Below, piece by piece: positions 10,614 to 22,842 of a stretch of DNA of 64,000 nucleotides. This stretch comes from Acanthochlamys bracteata (lineage: Eukaryota > Streptophyta > Magnoliopsida > Pandanales > Velloziaceae). The stretch lies in contig CM034141.1 of NCBI GenBank assembly GCA_019914995.1, positions 6,054,001 through 6,118,000 on the forward strand, written 5' to 3'. The notes beneath the pieces are model-generated. The model did no database searches. It saw nothing but the letters and a program-made list of their open reading frames with translations, and was not told where the DNA came from. Both the position numbers and the translations under genes were made by a program. Positions within the stretch are counted from its first letter, which is position 1. The number at the start of each line of letters is the position of its first letter.

Positions 10614-12684
10614 ATGGATCTCGCTCTATGTTCTTCTAAATCTCTTCTATCAATCCAATCTCCCAACACCGCCGTCCGCCGTAGTAGTAGCTGCAGCAGC
10701 AATGGCTTCTCGCGATTAGGTGCCGCACTGATTCTTCGTAGTGGAGCCCGATTCGCCGGTGGTGGAGCTAGATTTAAGTGTTCGTTAGCTGGCGGCAGCG
10801 CTGCTGCGATGGCGCACGATGCTGCTTCTGCTGGGCTAGTGCTTGCTGGGGCGTATGGCCTTGTGCGCACCTTCAAGAAGCTTACTGATAGACATATCAT
10901 CGATAAGGTAATATACGTGATTTTTAGGAACTCGTTTTTCGCTAACATTCGAGTTAGTTTGGTTAACGAAGTTCGATAAGTAGTAGTAATAAGTTTATGG
11001 CTAGTTTCTTCGTGAATTTATTGTTTGCAACTTCCAGTGATGAGCTTGAATTCATTTTGATGCTGGAGAATAGAATGTGTAGTAATTTATGTTTGCGGAT
11101 AGAAATTGTGTTGATTTGATTGCATATGCTTCATTATAAGCATGCTTTGCACTTTGGCTTAACAGTTGATTTATGGCATTTTGTTGAAGTTAGACTCTTG
11201 GCCTGGTGAATCAGTATTTAGTAATTCTTAAAAGCTCTTTATTTATTTATTTATTTTATTCTTAGAAGTTGGCTTTGTTAATACCAAGCTAACACTTCCA
11301 GTTGATTTGTGGTGTTCATAATTAAAGCTGAAGCTGATGTTTCCTTGAGAACTGAGCTTGCTTTTATAGAACCAGACAAACTGGGGAAGCCTTGTTCCCT
11401 TTATATATCTCCAGTGCAGCAATATGGACTGTTCACAGAATTTGTTAAATATAATCAACAACATAAAAATCCTGCTGATGAAACTTGTTCTGTGTGTGTA
11501 ATTTCTCATTCAAATTCAGGGATGATACTGTTATATGTAATGCTTGAGAAGCATATGCTATAGGCAAGACCTTTGTTATTCTCAATGGAAGAATGCTCCT
11601 TACTCTTTGTAGGAGATGCTTGTGCTGTTTTGTTGCTTTAGAGCAAATTTTCGAGTTTTATGTTTTATATAGTTTAGCCTTGCACGACTGCTTACTAGCT
11701 TCTTATTTTTTTAATAGAACTTGAGTAGAAAGATTGTCCATGTTTTATCCGGACTGCTCTTCATGTCATCCTGGCCATTGTTCAGGTATTCTTATCTCCT
11801 TACGTATTGTTTCATTCTTAGTGTTTGTAGTTACTCTTAGTCACCCCCTTGTTTCAGCTTCTAATATGAATTCAACATTGCTTGCAGTCCATCAGCAGAG
11901 GCTCGATTTTTCGCGGCAGTTGTTCCTCTTGTAAATTGTGTGAGGCTTATAATCTATGGCCTTTCTCTTGTTAAAGACGAGGATCTGATAAAATCAGTTA
12001 CTCGAGAAGGAAAACCTGAGTATATTTCACCTAATTTTTCCACTCTTGCTCTCCTTGCAATAGGGAAAAATTAAAAGGAATATTAGAGCATTACTTCTTT
12101 TTTGTGGGCAGGGAATTGCTCAGGGGTCCTTTGTATTACGTTTTGGTGTTGGTGTTTTGTGCTGTGGTTTTTTGGCGAGAGTCTCCTATTGGGGTCGTGT
12201 CAGTAGCTACAATGAGCGGTGGAGATGGTAAATTCCGTTCAACTTCCATAAGAACCATGTACCATTTGCTTTCTTCTGACTAAATATACACAGGATTTGC
12301 TGATATTCTTGGAAGGAGATTTGGAACAGTGAAGCTTCCTTACAATAAGAGGAAGAGCTGGATCGGAAGCATTTCCATGTATACATTTGGCTTCCTTTTC
12401 TCCATTGGGTATGACGTTTTGCTTTTAGAAATTTTCATTCTTGTTTCTAAAATTCTAATAAGTCCTAATAGTTTCTTCTGCTATGTTTTTCTTGTAGGAT
12501 GCTTTACTACTTTTCATGTTTCGGGCTTATCCATATGGACTGGAGTCAAGCAGTCCAGAAAGTTGCTCTCATTTCATTGGTAGCTACAATGGTGGAATCT
12601 CTACCAATAACGGATTCTCTAGATGATAACTTAGCAGTTCCCTTGTCAAGTATGTTCACAGCCTTTCTGGTTTTCCGCAGATGA
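10614..12684 (+). CDS. FOLK: Farnesol kinase / phytol kinase-like protein, chloroplastic
   Basis: Polyprenol kinase family membrane protein that phosphorylates an isoprenoid alcohol with a nucleotide donor. Six exons: 10614-10907, 11718-11785, 11888-12019, 12112-12227, 12294-12408, 12498-12684; summed length 912 nt gives 303 residues and stays in frame. The Ser/Arg-rich first 60 residues look like a plastid transit peptide. Following are RKIVHVLSGLLFM, the VNCVRLIIYG segment, SVTREGKPEELLRGPLYYVL, and the signature GGDGFADILGRRFG with LPYNKRKSWIGS, then VESLPITDSLDDN near the C-terminus. Several hydrophobic stretches indicate a multi-pass membrane protein. Similarity of the C-terminal half is closer, from memory, to Arabidopsis FOLK than to VTE5, so farnesol is the likelier substrate, but phytol cannot be excluded. 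No break is seen. Confidence 0.88.
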
Positions 12685-14101
12685 TCTCAAGATCGAGTTG
12701 ATTTTTCCATCTGTCTTCTCATAGTTGTACTATGTAGTATGTACACAGCTCTCCGGATCGTCGGTGATTCATATTATTGTGTTAAATTTAAACTCTGAGT
12801 GGCTGCATCTGACTGGAGAAACACTCCGACCATTTTTGAACAAGTCATTCGTGAGTGGTTATCATTGCTCTCGGTACACGAGTATATTGCATTAGCCTGT
12901 ACAGAGGATTCAGCAATGGCTTTTTTTTTGTGAACATTCTTCAGATGTTGTAGAAACTAAGTATGGGGAGTTTTTGTACGGAGTTCTGAGTGCATGCTTT
13001 TACATCCTTCACCACATTCGTAGTAGCATTACACTCCTAAGTCTATCGATTTGTTATACTAGAAAATAGACGTAAAGATCTAAGTCTCACTATATACCAG
13101 AATTACAAATTTAAATGCTATACATCACATCTAACTTTCCTTTCTAGTAATGCTGTATACTTGGTATTCCATTTTAGTCATAATAAGATATCAGTATAAA
13201 AGATAGTGAAATAATTTTCAGTACAGATAACTGATTAATCAAAGCAATATTAATAGAACGCAAAATACTATTAAAAATTGTAAAAAATAATTGCGAGACT
13301 AAAATGTGTTTCAAATGTCCGAAATTTTTAGTTCTTTTTGTCAGATTGGAGTTCCAGTTAATTCATATGTTTTAATGTGTTATAGCACTTATAGGAACTT
13401 AGACTTCTAAATAGAATTGAAATATATAAATTTCAATTTCAACCCATTCAAACAAATAATTGAAACGTAAAAATTGAACTCTATTTTTAACTCATTTTAT
13501 AAGAAACTTTATTTTTTATTTTTTATTTTCGCAAAATTTAGTTACGTGTATTTAAAACAAGCTCTAACTCTTACTCTAGTCTGATCATGCTATTAAGACT
13601 TGGTCAACTAGAGAAAATTAACTAATACCAGTCAATTATCATTTATTTATTTATTTTTAGATCATATTTAGTGCTACAAATTAGAATGTGAGTGCTATAT
13701 AATAAAAATAAGAACACTGCGTTACATTTTACATTTAGCGTGTTTATCAAAAGTAAGTTTTATAAAATAAAATATGTAAAAATGAATTTATTAAAAATGG
13801 GTAGAGCAGTGAAAGTCGTCCATTTTAAAACAAATTAAAGTAGAATAATGGGATCTAAATTAATTTGATGAGAAAAAATAAGTTTCGACGTCCTTAGTTC
13901 TTACCATTCAACGTGGGCTTCCATTCCAGCCTATTTACTGCAGTGGGCTTCACAAATTCTGGCCAGACAGGGCCAGCCCCGATAGGAAGATAAAAAATGA
14001 ACGAAAAAGAAAATCTGCAGACATAAGAGAAGAAGCAGAGAGTCACCAGCAAACAAAATCTAATCCAAAAACCGAAAGCAACGATCACGACCAACGGCAG
14101 C
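12685..14101. other. 3' UTR of the kinase gene, then intergenic DNA and next promoter
   Basis: Roughly 300 bp of probable 3' UTR, then AT-rich DNA without a supported gene. GGGCTT/GGGCC type motifs near 13914-13980 sit in the likely promoter and leader of the next gene. Confidence 0.5.
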
Positions 14102-17025
14102 ATGCCGGCAGCAGCAGCAGCAGCAGTGATGGGAACGAGAGCTGGAAGCGGCGGAGTGGTTGCCTGCAGTAGGGCAGGAGGACCGTGCGCTTCCGCCTTG
14201 CGCGCGTTCCTCGTTCGTCGCCATTTCAGTAGCAGAGCTGGTACTGTCAGATGCTCGTCTTCGGTTTCGTCTCCTGCACCTTCGGTCTCTACTGCCACAT
14301 CTTACGGTACTGAATCAATAAGTCACATCTTTTTTTCATTTCGCGCGCATTTCCGAACAGCTTGTGGCTGTGTTGTGTTGTTTACACAAGTTGCAAACTA
14401 AGCTCGGTTCGTGTATATTGGTTAATGGAGTTGAATATTGCGATTTTCAAACATGTTGTGGGATGGGTGTTGTTTCTATGAACGAATGTTGGACTACGTT
14501 TAAGGAGTGCATTGGATAATATTTAGTATTGGGGTCAAATCAATTGTCTTGCACTGTTTTTTTGTTCCCTCTCAAAATTGCAGCAAACACTTACCTTTTA
14601 GTTAACGAATTCTCCCTTGCACTTATAATACCAACTTGCAAAAGGAATTTCAATCAATTTCCTTGTACAATGACCTTTTTGTAGCAAAAGTAAAGTATAT
14701 TTCTTTTAAGTACATTATGCTTATGTCTACAGTTAAGATGGTCAGCAAAATTCTTTACAATTTGCAATGCAGATCATGTTTTTTTCATCGAAGATGTTGC
14801 TGTCACAAGACCACCTGAACACCTATCTTCTTTGCTGAATGTGCTTCAAACTAGAGGTAAGAATCAAATGCTAAATTATTGCTCTAATTTTTTTCCTCTC
14901 TTTTTTTGTTTAGGTCTTAGCTTATTGATCTTGAGCATGAGTTAACAAGTTTACAGCAAATGATTTTTATTTGTATGAGTGAACGAAATTATAATATTGA
15001 GGTAGTCACTTTTATAGCATATATCATGCAGGATAGTAGGTAGCATTAGGTGATTCTTGTCATGAAGAGTAGTTCTGGTTCAACTGTTAAGCTTAAGATT
15101 AGGATTCATCCTGGAGCAATTCTTTGGTCTCTTTCTTGTAAGCATTATTTTGATAGCTAATTCTTTCTAACAGGTGAAACTGTTATATCTCCTGCTGCAA
15201 AGGAAGGTCTGCTTCCCCTTATCATTCCTCTAGCCGAAAGACCATCAGGTTACCTGCTTCATTATCTTTTTTACATATTGGTTAGAATAACAATGTCGAG
15301 TGCATGTTGTTTATAATGTTCGAGTACCCAATGTTAGTGATTCTTTTCTGAAACGTTGGCAGGTTCTCTGACTTCTCTACTCCGTTGGCCAACAGCTCCA
15401 CCTGGGTAAATTTCTGCTACTAATTTTTCAATCAATAAACTTTTCTATATAGTATACAAATTGATCTATTAGTTATATATGCCAATTTATTCTTTGAATT
15501 GGATACTTTGGCTTATTTCTGCATGGGTATTCTCGTAGGATGGACATGCCTGTTGTTGAAGTTCATAAGCATGGAGTTTGGCTTTTGGCGAAGAATGTAA
15601 GAATACTAGGCAAAAGATACCATGATTTATTGATAGGATGAGATAGTTGCATTAACTCTAGTCGTCGTTATGTGAAAAAGGCTGAAGTAAATTATGTTCA
15701 TGCACCATACTCTTTTTGTCCCAAAGGAAACTTACAGCTTAAGGTCACACTAACTAGTAACAGTTATTTAATGCAATTTTGTGTATTGTTCTTTTTGTAT
15801 TAGTTTGAACTAGTATAGGCAAGACTTTGCTTTGTCATACTTGATTTACCTTTCTAGGTTGATCAATATATTCATAGAATTCTGGTTGAGGAAGATGCAC
15901 AAAGTTCAGATGGAAGCTTTGACCAGCTATTTGAAGCTTCTTCTGAGGCTGGCAGGAAACTTTACAGAAAGGGTGACCTTAAGGAGTCAGAAATTTCTAA
16001 TATTGATACCTATATATTGAAGAAGGTAAATGACCTCAAAGACATGTCAATAACCTGCAAGATCTGAACTTGATAGTCTTTTATTTATTTATTTATTATT
16101 TATTATTTTTGTTGTCTTTCTAGGTGGGCCTGTTTCCAGATGTTATAGAGCGGAAAGTAGGACGACATTTGGAGAAAGGTGACCAGGTGCCATCCAGTGC
16201 TTTCTATTTTAAGCTCTATTATGCAATCAATAAGGTTTATCCAATGTTATAAGCTTGTCATTTGAAGGTTGCGGCTCTTGTTACTGGAGAGTTCTATACA
16301 AGGAACCACTTCCCTGGTTTTGGCCGGCCTTTTGTGTTTAATGCAGAGATTCTACTGAAGTTAGTAAAAGTCCTAACTCAAAGATGTTTCTTGCTATTAT
16401 TCAGAGAGTATGCTCTTATCATTATGATGGCTTATTGAGCTAGTAAAACTGTTGCTTTTTGGTTAAATCTTACCAGGGTTGGGCGTAAAAATGAGGCTAA
16501 AGATGCTGCCAGAGGAGCACTTAAGTCACCTTGGTGGACTCTGGGCTGTAGATACCAAGTATGAAAGTCAACCTTATTGCCAGGATTTACCATAGTGGCT
16601 TCTATGTTGTCACTTCGATCAATTAAACTATTTCTGCCTCTCCTAAGCAGGAAGTTGCTGAGGTTGCGCAGTGGGAAGATGAGCAAATCGAGTATATAAA
16701 GGAGAAGGTAACTGAAGAGGGTAGGCAAGAAGACCTTAAAAAAGGAAAAGAACCTGCCCAGGTAAACATTCATAGGGTTTTTAAGTTTTCATGGTTCAGA
16801 GTAGGTGATATATAGAAGGTTCTTGATCCATATAAATAATCTATGTAATGTATTCTAAAAGATAGATGCTTTTTGCGTGCTTAGGTGGCTCTTGATGAGG
16901 CTGCATTTTTGTTGGATTTAGCTTCTATTGATGGAACCTGGGACGAAAGTTTAGTTCGAGTAGCTCAATGTTATGAGGAAGCTGGTCTTTCTGATATGTC
17001 CAAATTCATTCTGTTCAAAGACTGA
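14102..17025 (+). CDS. Conserved chloroplast-targeted plant protein, function unknown (At4g34090-like)
   Basis: Eleven exons: 14102-14306, 14773-14856, 15174-15248, 15363-15405, 15539-15596, 15858-16025, 16124-16186, 16268-16359, 16477-16558, 16651-16761, 16885-17025; sum 1122 nt, 373 residues, frame kept at every join. The first about 65 residues are rich in Ala, Ser and Arg with few acids, typical of a plastid transit peptide. The mature part begins DHVFFIEDVAVTRPPEHL, then LIIPLAERPSGSLTSLLRW and MPVVEVHKHGVWLLAKNVDQ. The C-terminal third is helical with small-residue spacing (AEILLKVGRKNEAKDAARGA; LDEAAFLLDLASIDGTWDE) that looks TPR-like. I believe the Arabidopsis counterpart is At4g34090, once labelled a cyclin-delta, but no cyclin box is visible. 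I do not know its biochemical role. Confidence 0.85.
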
Positions 17026-17628
17026 TAATTACTTTCACAGAAGCAGGACAACTTTTAACCAGCCAGCTGTTGTATAACTCCATCTACTTCAGGCGAGAAA
17101 ATCTTCAACAGAGTAATCATTGGCGCATTTCTACAGTTACCTGGCTAGCATGCATCATAGTGAAAGTTATAACTTCGAAGATATTTTAAAAGGAAATTTT
17201 TATCAAATGAAAGATATTTTATAAATTTTTAGAAAACAAATTTTTTAGTTTACGTAAAAAATAATAATAATAAATAATAAAAATTTTATTATATAAAATT
17301 TTTTATAAAATATTTATTGAAAATTGTAAAATAAATAGTTAGAGTGTAAAAGAATTGAAAAGTTTAATCAAACTGTCTATACAATCAATAAAGACTTTAG
17401 GCGAGATTTAGTTTGTGTCTGAGTTTTGTGAAAATTGAATTTAGTAAAAAATAAATTAAAGATGGTTACGTGAGTTTGTAGAAAGAAAATTGATCTTCCA
17501 AGTTTTCTGTTTAATTTATTCATCCGGAATGTGATATGCATTGAAAACCAGATCTCAATACACTGCGGAAGCTACTGTTTTGTTCTACTATATTGACTTG
17601 ATACATCAATAAATAAATTGCCAATGTC
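17026..17628. other. Short intergenic stretch with a weak repeat copy
   Basis: Probable 3' UTR of the preceding gene, then an AT-rich block at about 17170-17350 that resembles the dispersed repeat. The copia element follows. Confidence 0.5.
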
Positions 17629-17735
17629 TGTGGTTCTAACTTAATCTGATTTGACTATAGTACCTTTATGTATTTCATATATATTATGTGTACACATATT
17701 TTGGAGGAATAAGAAAATATACCTGTATTTCTTTA
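17629..17735 (+). repeat. 5' LTR of the copia element
   Basis: Shares about 90 bp with the 3' LTR, including ATTATGTGTACACAT and GGAGGAATAAGAAAATATAC. The outer boundary is uncertain because the first 15 bp have diverged; it ends TA rather than CA. Confidence 0.8.
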
Positions 17736-17750
17736 TGGTATCAAGAGCAG
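17736..17750 (+). other. Primer-binding site, initiator tRNA-Met type
   Basis: TGGTATCAAGAGCAG begins directly after the 5' LTR and matches the usual TGGTATCAGAGC copia primer site with one inserted A. Confidence 0.8.
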
Positions 17751-18035
17751 AAAATATACCCTAGCTGCGCCGCGCCGCGCCGCCGGCACTACCTCACCGA
17801 ATTCCGACCTCCCACCAGACCAGACTAGACTCAACCTCACCGGCACTGTCGCCGTTATCAGCAACGAAGATCCCCTACGTCGTCTTCGGGTCTGCCATCG
17901 CCGCCGTAGCCATTGATCAGCCATACCTGATCGGCCGACTCCCTCGCAGATCCAACGCCGGAACAATTGGAGATTTGATCTCCCGATCCCCCTTGGCAGA
18001 ACCATCTCCTCCGATCTTCCTCTTTGTCGGTCTGA

Positions 18036-18290
18036 TCTCCACCGGTCAGAACCAGATCTCCTATGCCGTCTTCGTCGGGCAGAACCAGATCCTGCCCTCG
18101 GCTCTTCACAGCGAACCTAGAGGACTCCACCGCAGGTATTGATTCAAACTCTGTTCTAGAGGACAGATCCTGCCCTTGGCTTTGTTCTAGAGGACTTCAC
18201 CGCAGGCATTGACTCAAACTCTGTTCTAGCGAACCTAGAGGACTTCGCAGCGAACCAGATCCTGCCCTCGGCTCATTCATTCAACAATTG
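18036..18290 (+). repeat. Diverged tandem repeats in the retrotransposon leader
   Basis: About three units of 70-90 bp sharing CAGATCCTGCCCT, AACCTAGAGGACT, TTCACCGCAGG and ACTCAAACTCTGTTCTAG in the same order. They lie between the primer site and the first gag ATG at 18288, in DNA far more GC-rich than the rest of the element. Confidence 0.7.
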
Positions 18291-21200
18291 CAAATGGTAC
18301 AGCAGGATATTACCTCTGTTCTAGAAGACTTCACCGTCCGAATGTCACATGCATTGACTCAAACTCAAATCCAAAATCCAAACACAAACTATGATATGCC
18401 TTCCGGACAGATTAGCATCAAATTAGATGGCACCAATTATGCTTTATGGTTTCAAGTTGCTGAGATGTATATATTCTCTAAAGACAAATTAGAATATATT
18501 AATAGAGATCTTCCACAGCCTTTATCTACCGATCCAACATTCAGAAAATGGAGGACTAAAAATTCAACTGTAAAAAGATGGTTGATCAACTCGATGGAAT
18601 CTAGTCTGATTGGTAATTTCATTCGATTTCCTACAGCCAAAGCAGTATGGGATGCAATTGCTACAATTTATTTTGATGGTACTGACACTTCTCAAGTGTA
18701 TGACCTTAAAAGATGAGTGAGTCAAACAAGACAGACTGGAGGATCTATTGAAGCTTATTACAATACTTTACAGGGCTTGTGGCGGGAGATTGATTTTCGA
18801 CGTCCTAATCCAATGGAGTGTGATGTAGATATACAAAAGTATAACCTTATACTACAGAAGGATAGGGTCTACACATTTCTTGACGGATTGGATGATCGTC
18901 TTGATAAAGTCCAAAGTGACGTGCTTCAAATTCGACCATTTTCAACAGTGGAGCAGGCATATGCACATGTTAGAAGAGAAGACTCAAGACAAGCTGTTAT
19001 GATGACGGGAACAGAAGCTCCAACTGGCGCGGTTATGGTGTCTAAGGTGGATCTAAATCACCTATACTTCAAATGACACCTACGAGTAATATGCCCCAGA
19101 CTGGGCCTATTGTAGGAAAGCCAAGTGGTATTTCAAGAACCAAAACACAGCCGGAAGGAGGCTGCACACATTGTGGGAAGACAAAACATATCCGTGACAA
19201 TTGTTTTAAATTACATGGGTACCCAGACTGGTGGAACGAGTTCAAAGCAAAAAAGCAACGTGATACTGTTGCTAATAGTAGTACCGGTCGAGTTGCTATG
19301 GTAACTACAGAATCTCAACTATCATTCATCTCACAGGTTGACCCTCCAAGCACCTTGAATTCTAATACCTCGTCCACTACCAAAGACCCAGGTACATGCA
19401 ATCACACTTTTCTTGGCCCTACTACTCACAATGACTATCAGGGATGGATAGTTGACTTGGGAGCAACTGATCATATGACATATGACTCTCGTGATCTCAT
19501 CAAAACTACTAAGCCAAGACGAAACTGCATCTCTAGTGCTAATGGAGTTCTATCTCCAGTCACAGGAGCCGGAACTGTAGCTATATCGCCCTCTCTCTCA
19601 TTACCCAACACATTACTTGTTCCATCTCTTTCTAATAAATTATTATCTGTGGGACAATTTACTGAGGAGTTGAATTATTGTGTACTAATGTATCCCCAAT
19701 TTTGCCTCTTCAGAATATTCTCAGCAAGGAGATTATTGGTCATGGTACTAAAAGAGGGGGGTTGTATTATGTTGATGATTTCAGTCTTGGCAAAGCATAT
19801 CACATGCAACATTCATCAGCAGGAAAATCAGAGCAAATTTGGCTGTGGCATCGTCGGTTGGGCCATCTTTTCTTTAGCTATTTGAAATTTCTACTACCAC
19901 ATTTTTTTTTTTCAAATGTGAATGATTCAAACTTTAAATGCAATGCTTGCATCTTAGCTAAGAGTCATCGTACTTTTTATCCTCTGAGCTCAAGTAGGAG
20001 CACGATTCTTTTTGCTATAATTCATTCTGATATTTGAGGACCTGCACCTGTGCACACTTCTTCTGGATTTCGTTGGTTTGTGACTTTTATTGATGATTGT
20101 ACCCGCATGATCTGGCTTTATTTACTTAAGCATAAGCATGATGTGTTTGAGATATTTCGGTACTTTCATCGTATGGTTCAGACTCAGTTTTCTGCCAAGA
20201 TTCAGATTCTTCGCTCCGATAATGGAGGGGAATATGTTAATAGTGATTTTCATAATTATTTTCAGAAGTTTGGCATCATTCATGAAACAACATGTCCCCA
20301 AACACCACAACAAAATGGTGTTGCAGAAAGAAAGAACAAGCATATTTTAGAAACTACAAGAGCTATTATGTTCGGAGCACATGTCCCTCAACAGTATTGG
20401 GGAGATGCAGTTGTTTTTTCACTGTCTACTTACTAAATCGTATGCCTTCTAGAGTACTTGATTTTAAAACTCCATTCCAAGCTTTGTCTCATCATGTTTC
20501 ATTACCATCGATCTTGATGCTTTCGCCTCGTGTTTTTGGATGTGTTGTATTTGTGCACTTACATAAAAATCAACGGACTAAACTTGATCCGTGTGCTGTT
20601 CGCTGTATCTTTCTGGGATATGCTACACATCAAAAAGGATATAGATGCTATCACCCTCCCACGAAACGCACCTATATCACAATGGATGTTACTTTCTTGG
20701 AGTGTGATATGTATTTTTCTTCTACGATATCCACTTCTCCTCTTCAGAGGAAGACACAATATGAAGAGCAGAATTGGAACATGTGGCCAGGATTCGAAGA
20801 TGATATTATCTCGACAGCAATTGTACCTACTCCACAAATTGTGCAAGAAACAGAACAAAAAGAAGGAGATAACTGCAATGATGTAGCTCAACCTGAAAAC
20901 CCCCCTCATTCTTCACTATTAGAAGAAAGCCCCTCTCATCTCTTAGTACAAGAAGACCAGTCTCCAGAGAATATCCTCGAGGTAAGTTCTCCTCCTACTT
21001 CATCTTCTGATCGCATGATGGATATTTCTACTGGTTACAAATTATCTTTCAGGCAGAATCGGGGTGTTCCTCCAGATAGGTATTCACCAGATTTTGAGGG
21101 AAAGAAATCAAAATATCACATTGCTAATTATGTCTCTTCTAAGAAGTTATCGGAACGAGTAAAGATCTTTGTTAAACACCTATCCACCTGCAAGGTTCCA

Positions 21201-22734
21201 AATGGAGTACAAGAAGCATTGAAGGATTCTAGATGGACTCGGGCAACACAGGAGGAGATGAAAGCACTACAGAAGAATGAGATGTGGACTCTTGTTCAAT
21301 TACCAGAGGGAAAGAAACCAGTGGGATGCAAATGGGTATTCTTAATTAAACACAAAGCAGACGGATCCATTGAAAGATACAAAGCCAGACTTGTGGCAAA
21401 AGGATATACACAGACATACAGTGTAGATTATCAGGAAACATTCTCACCTGTGGCCAAATTAAATACGGTCAGAGTTTTACTATCTCTTGTTGCAAATTTA
21501 AATTGGCCATTACATGAATTTGATGTAAAGAATGCGTTTCTCCATGATGACCTTAAGGAAGAAGTATATATGAAGATTCCACCAGAATATATTGTATCTT
21601 CTCAGACTGGAATAGTGTGTAAACTACAGAAGGCACTATACGGATTAAAGCAATCTCCCCGTGCATGGTTCGGACGATTCAGTATGGCAATGGAATAGAG
21701 TGGATTCAAGCAAAGCAATTCCGATCATATACTATTTTTTAAAACATTGACACGGGAAGGTAACATCTTTAATAATTTATGTTGATGATATGATAATAAC
21801 AGCAGATGATGTGGAGGAAATGTCTACACTACAAAAGTATTTAGCCACTGAGTTTGAAATGAAGGACTTAGGAGGGCTAAAATATTTTTTGGGTATTGAA
21901 GTGGCTCGATCAAAAAAAGGTATCTTCTTATCTCAAAGAAAGTATGTGCTGGACCTATTATCTGAAATAGGTATGCTCGATTGTAAACCAGCTGACACTC
22001 CAATTATTCAGAATCACAATTTAGGAGAGTATCCGGATTATGTGCCCACCGACAAGGAGAGATATCAAAGGTTAGTTGGAAAATTAATTTACTTATCATA
22101 CACACGACCTGATATTGCCTACGCAGTAAGTATGGTAAGTCAATTCATGCATTGTCCTAGCGAAGATCATATGAATGCAGTGGTTAGAATTCTTCGCTAT
22201 TTGGGATCTGCTCCAGGAAAAGGCCTTATGTTCTTAAGAAATAATCATTTTGAAATTGAAGGATATACAGATGCTAATTGGGCAGGAAGTATTACCGACA
22301 GAAAATCTACATCAGGCTATTTTATCTTTGTAGGAGAAAATTTGGTCATTTGGAGAAGTAAGAAACAAAAAGTAGTTGCATTATCCAGTGCAGAAGCTGA
22401 ATTTAGAGGGATGACCAAAGGTTTATGTGAATTGCTGTGGTTGAAGAAGCTGCTTACAGAAATTGGCTATCCACCAACTTCTGTGATGAAGCTATTTTGT
22501 GATAATAAAGCAGCCATTAATATTACTCATAATCCAGTACAACATGATCGAACCAAACATGTTGAGGTAGATCGTCATTTTATCAAACAGAAATTAGAGG
22601 ATAAGACGATTCAGTTTCCATTTGTGAAATCTGAAGACCAACTGGCTGATGTACTTACAAAGGCCATCTCTAGTAAGATATTTTTCAACTCACTTGACAA
22701 GTTGGGCATGAGAGATATCTATGCACCAATTTGA
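18288..22734 (+). pseudogene. Disrupted gag-pol of the copia element
   Basis: Gag begins near 18288, is cut by a TGA at 18714 (a probable CGA change after DLKR), continues to 19073 and shifts frame. The zinc knuckle CTHCGKTKHIRDNC is intact near 19165. The protease site reads WIVDLGATDH near 19447, Leu replacing the usual Ser after the catalytic Asp. A frameshift lies near 19690; the integrase has a TGA at 20036 in place of a Trp codon after HSD, but keeps IDDCTRMIW and RSDNGGEY. Further frame changes fall near 20430 and 21700-21780, the latter splitting the reverse transcriptase before YVDDM. RNase H (YTDANWAGS, ALSSAEAEF) runs to the stop at 22734. With at least six lesions, no polyprotein can be made. 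Confidence 0.92.
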
Positions 22735-22741
22735 AGGGGAG

Positions 22742-22842
22742 TGTTGAAGTGAGTTGATTTGATTATAATACCCTTATGTATTTTATATATATTATGTGTA
22801 CACATTTTTGGAGGAATAAGAAAATATACCTGTATTTCTTCA
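22742..22842 (+). repeat. 3' LTR of the copia element
   Basis: 101 bp, starts TGTTGAAGTG and ends TTTCTTCA, with a polypurine tract directly upstream. Short for a plant copia LTR. Confidence 0.85.

Larger units (their letters stand above)
17629..22842 (+). mobile_element. Ty1/copia LTR retrotransposon, inactive
   Basis: Complete layout: 5' LTR 17629-17735, primer-binding site from 17736, GC-rich leader, gag-pol 18288-22734, polypurine tract GAAGGGGAG ending at 22741, 3' LTR 22742-22842. The order protease, integrase, reverse transcriptase, RNase H is that of copia elements. The LTRs differ by roughly ten changes and small gaps, mostly at the outer 5' end, and gag-pol carries several breaks, so it is an old, non-functional copy. 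No 5-bp target duplication was recognised (ATAAG follows the 3' LTR; the 5' flank does not match). Confidence 0.92.

Noticed and set aside
11037-11120. Box C-like GTGATGA in intron 1 of the kinase gene, considered as a C/D snoRNA
   Set aside because: No properly spaced box D or terminal stem could be found.
13894-14298. Minus ORF of 134 codons overlapping a gene start
   Set aside because: Shadow of the first exon and leader of the gene at 14102; Ala-rich stretch is the reverse of the transit peptide codons.
17733-18130. Minus ORFs in the copia leader
   Set aside because: Caused by GC-rich leader; no similarity, no splice or promoter context.
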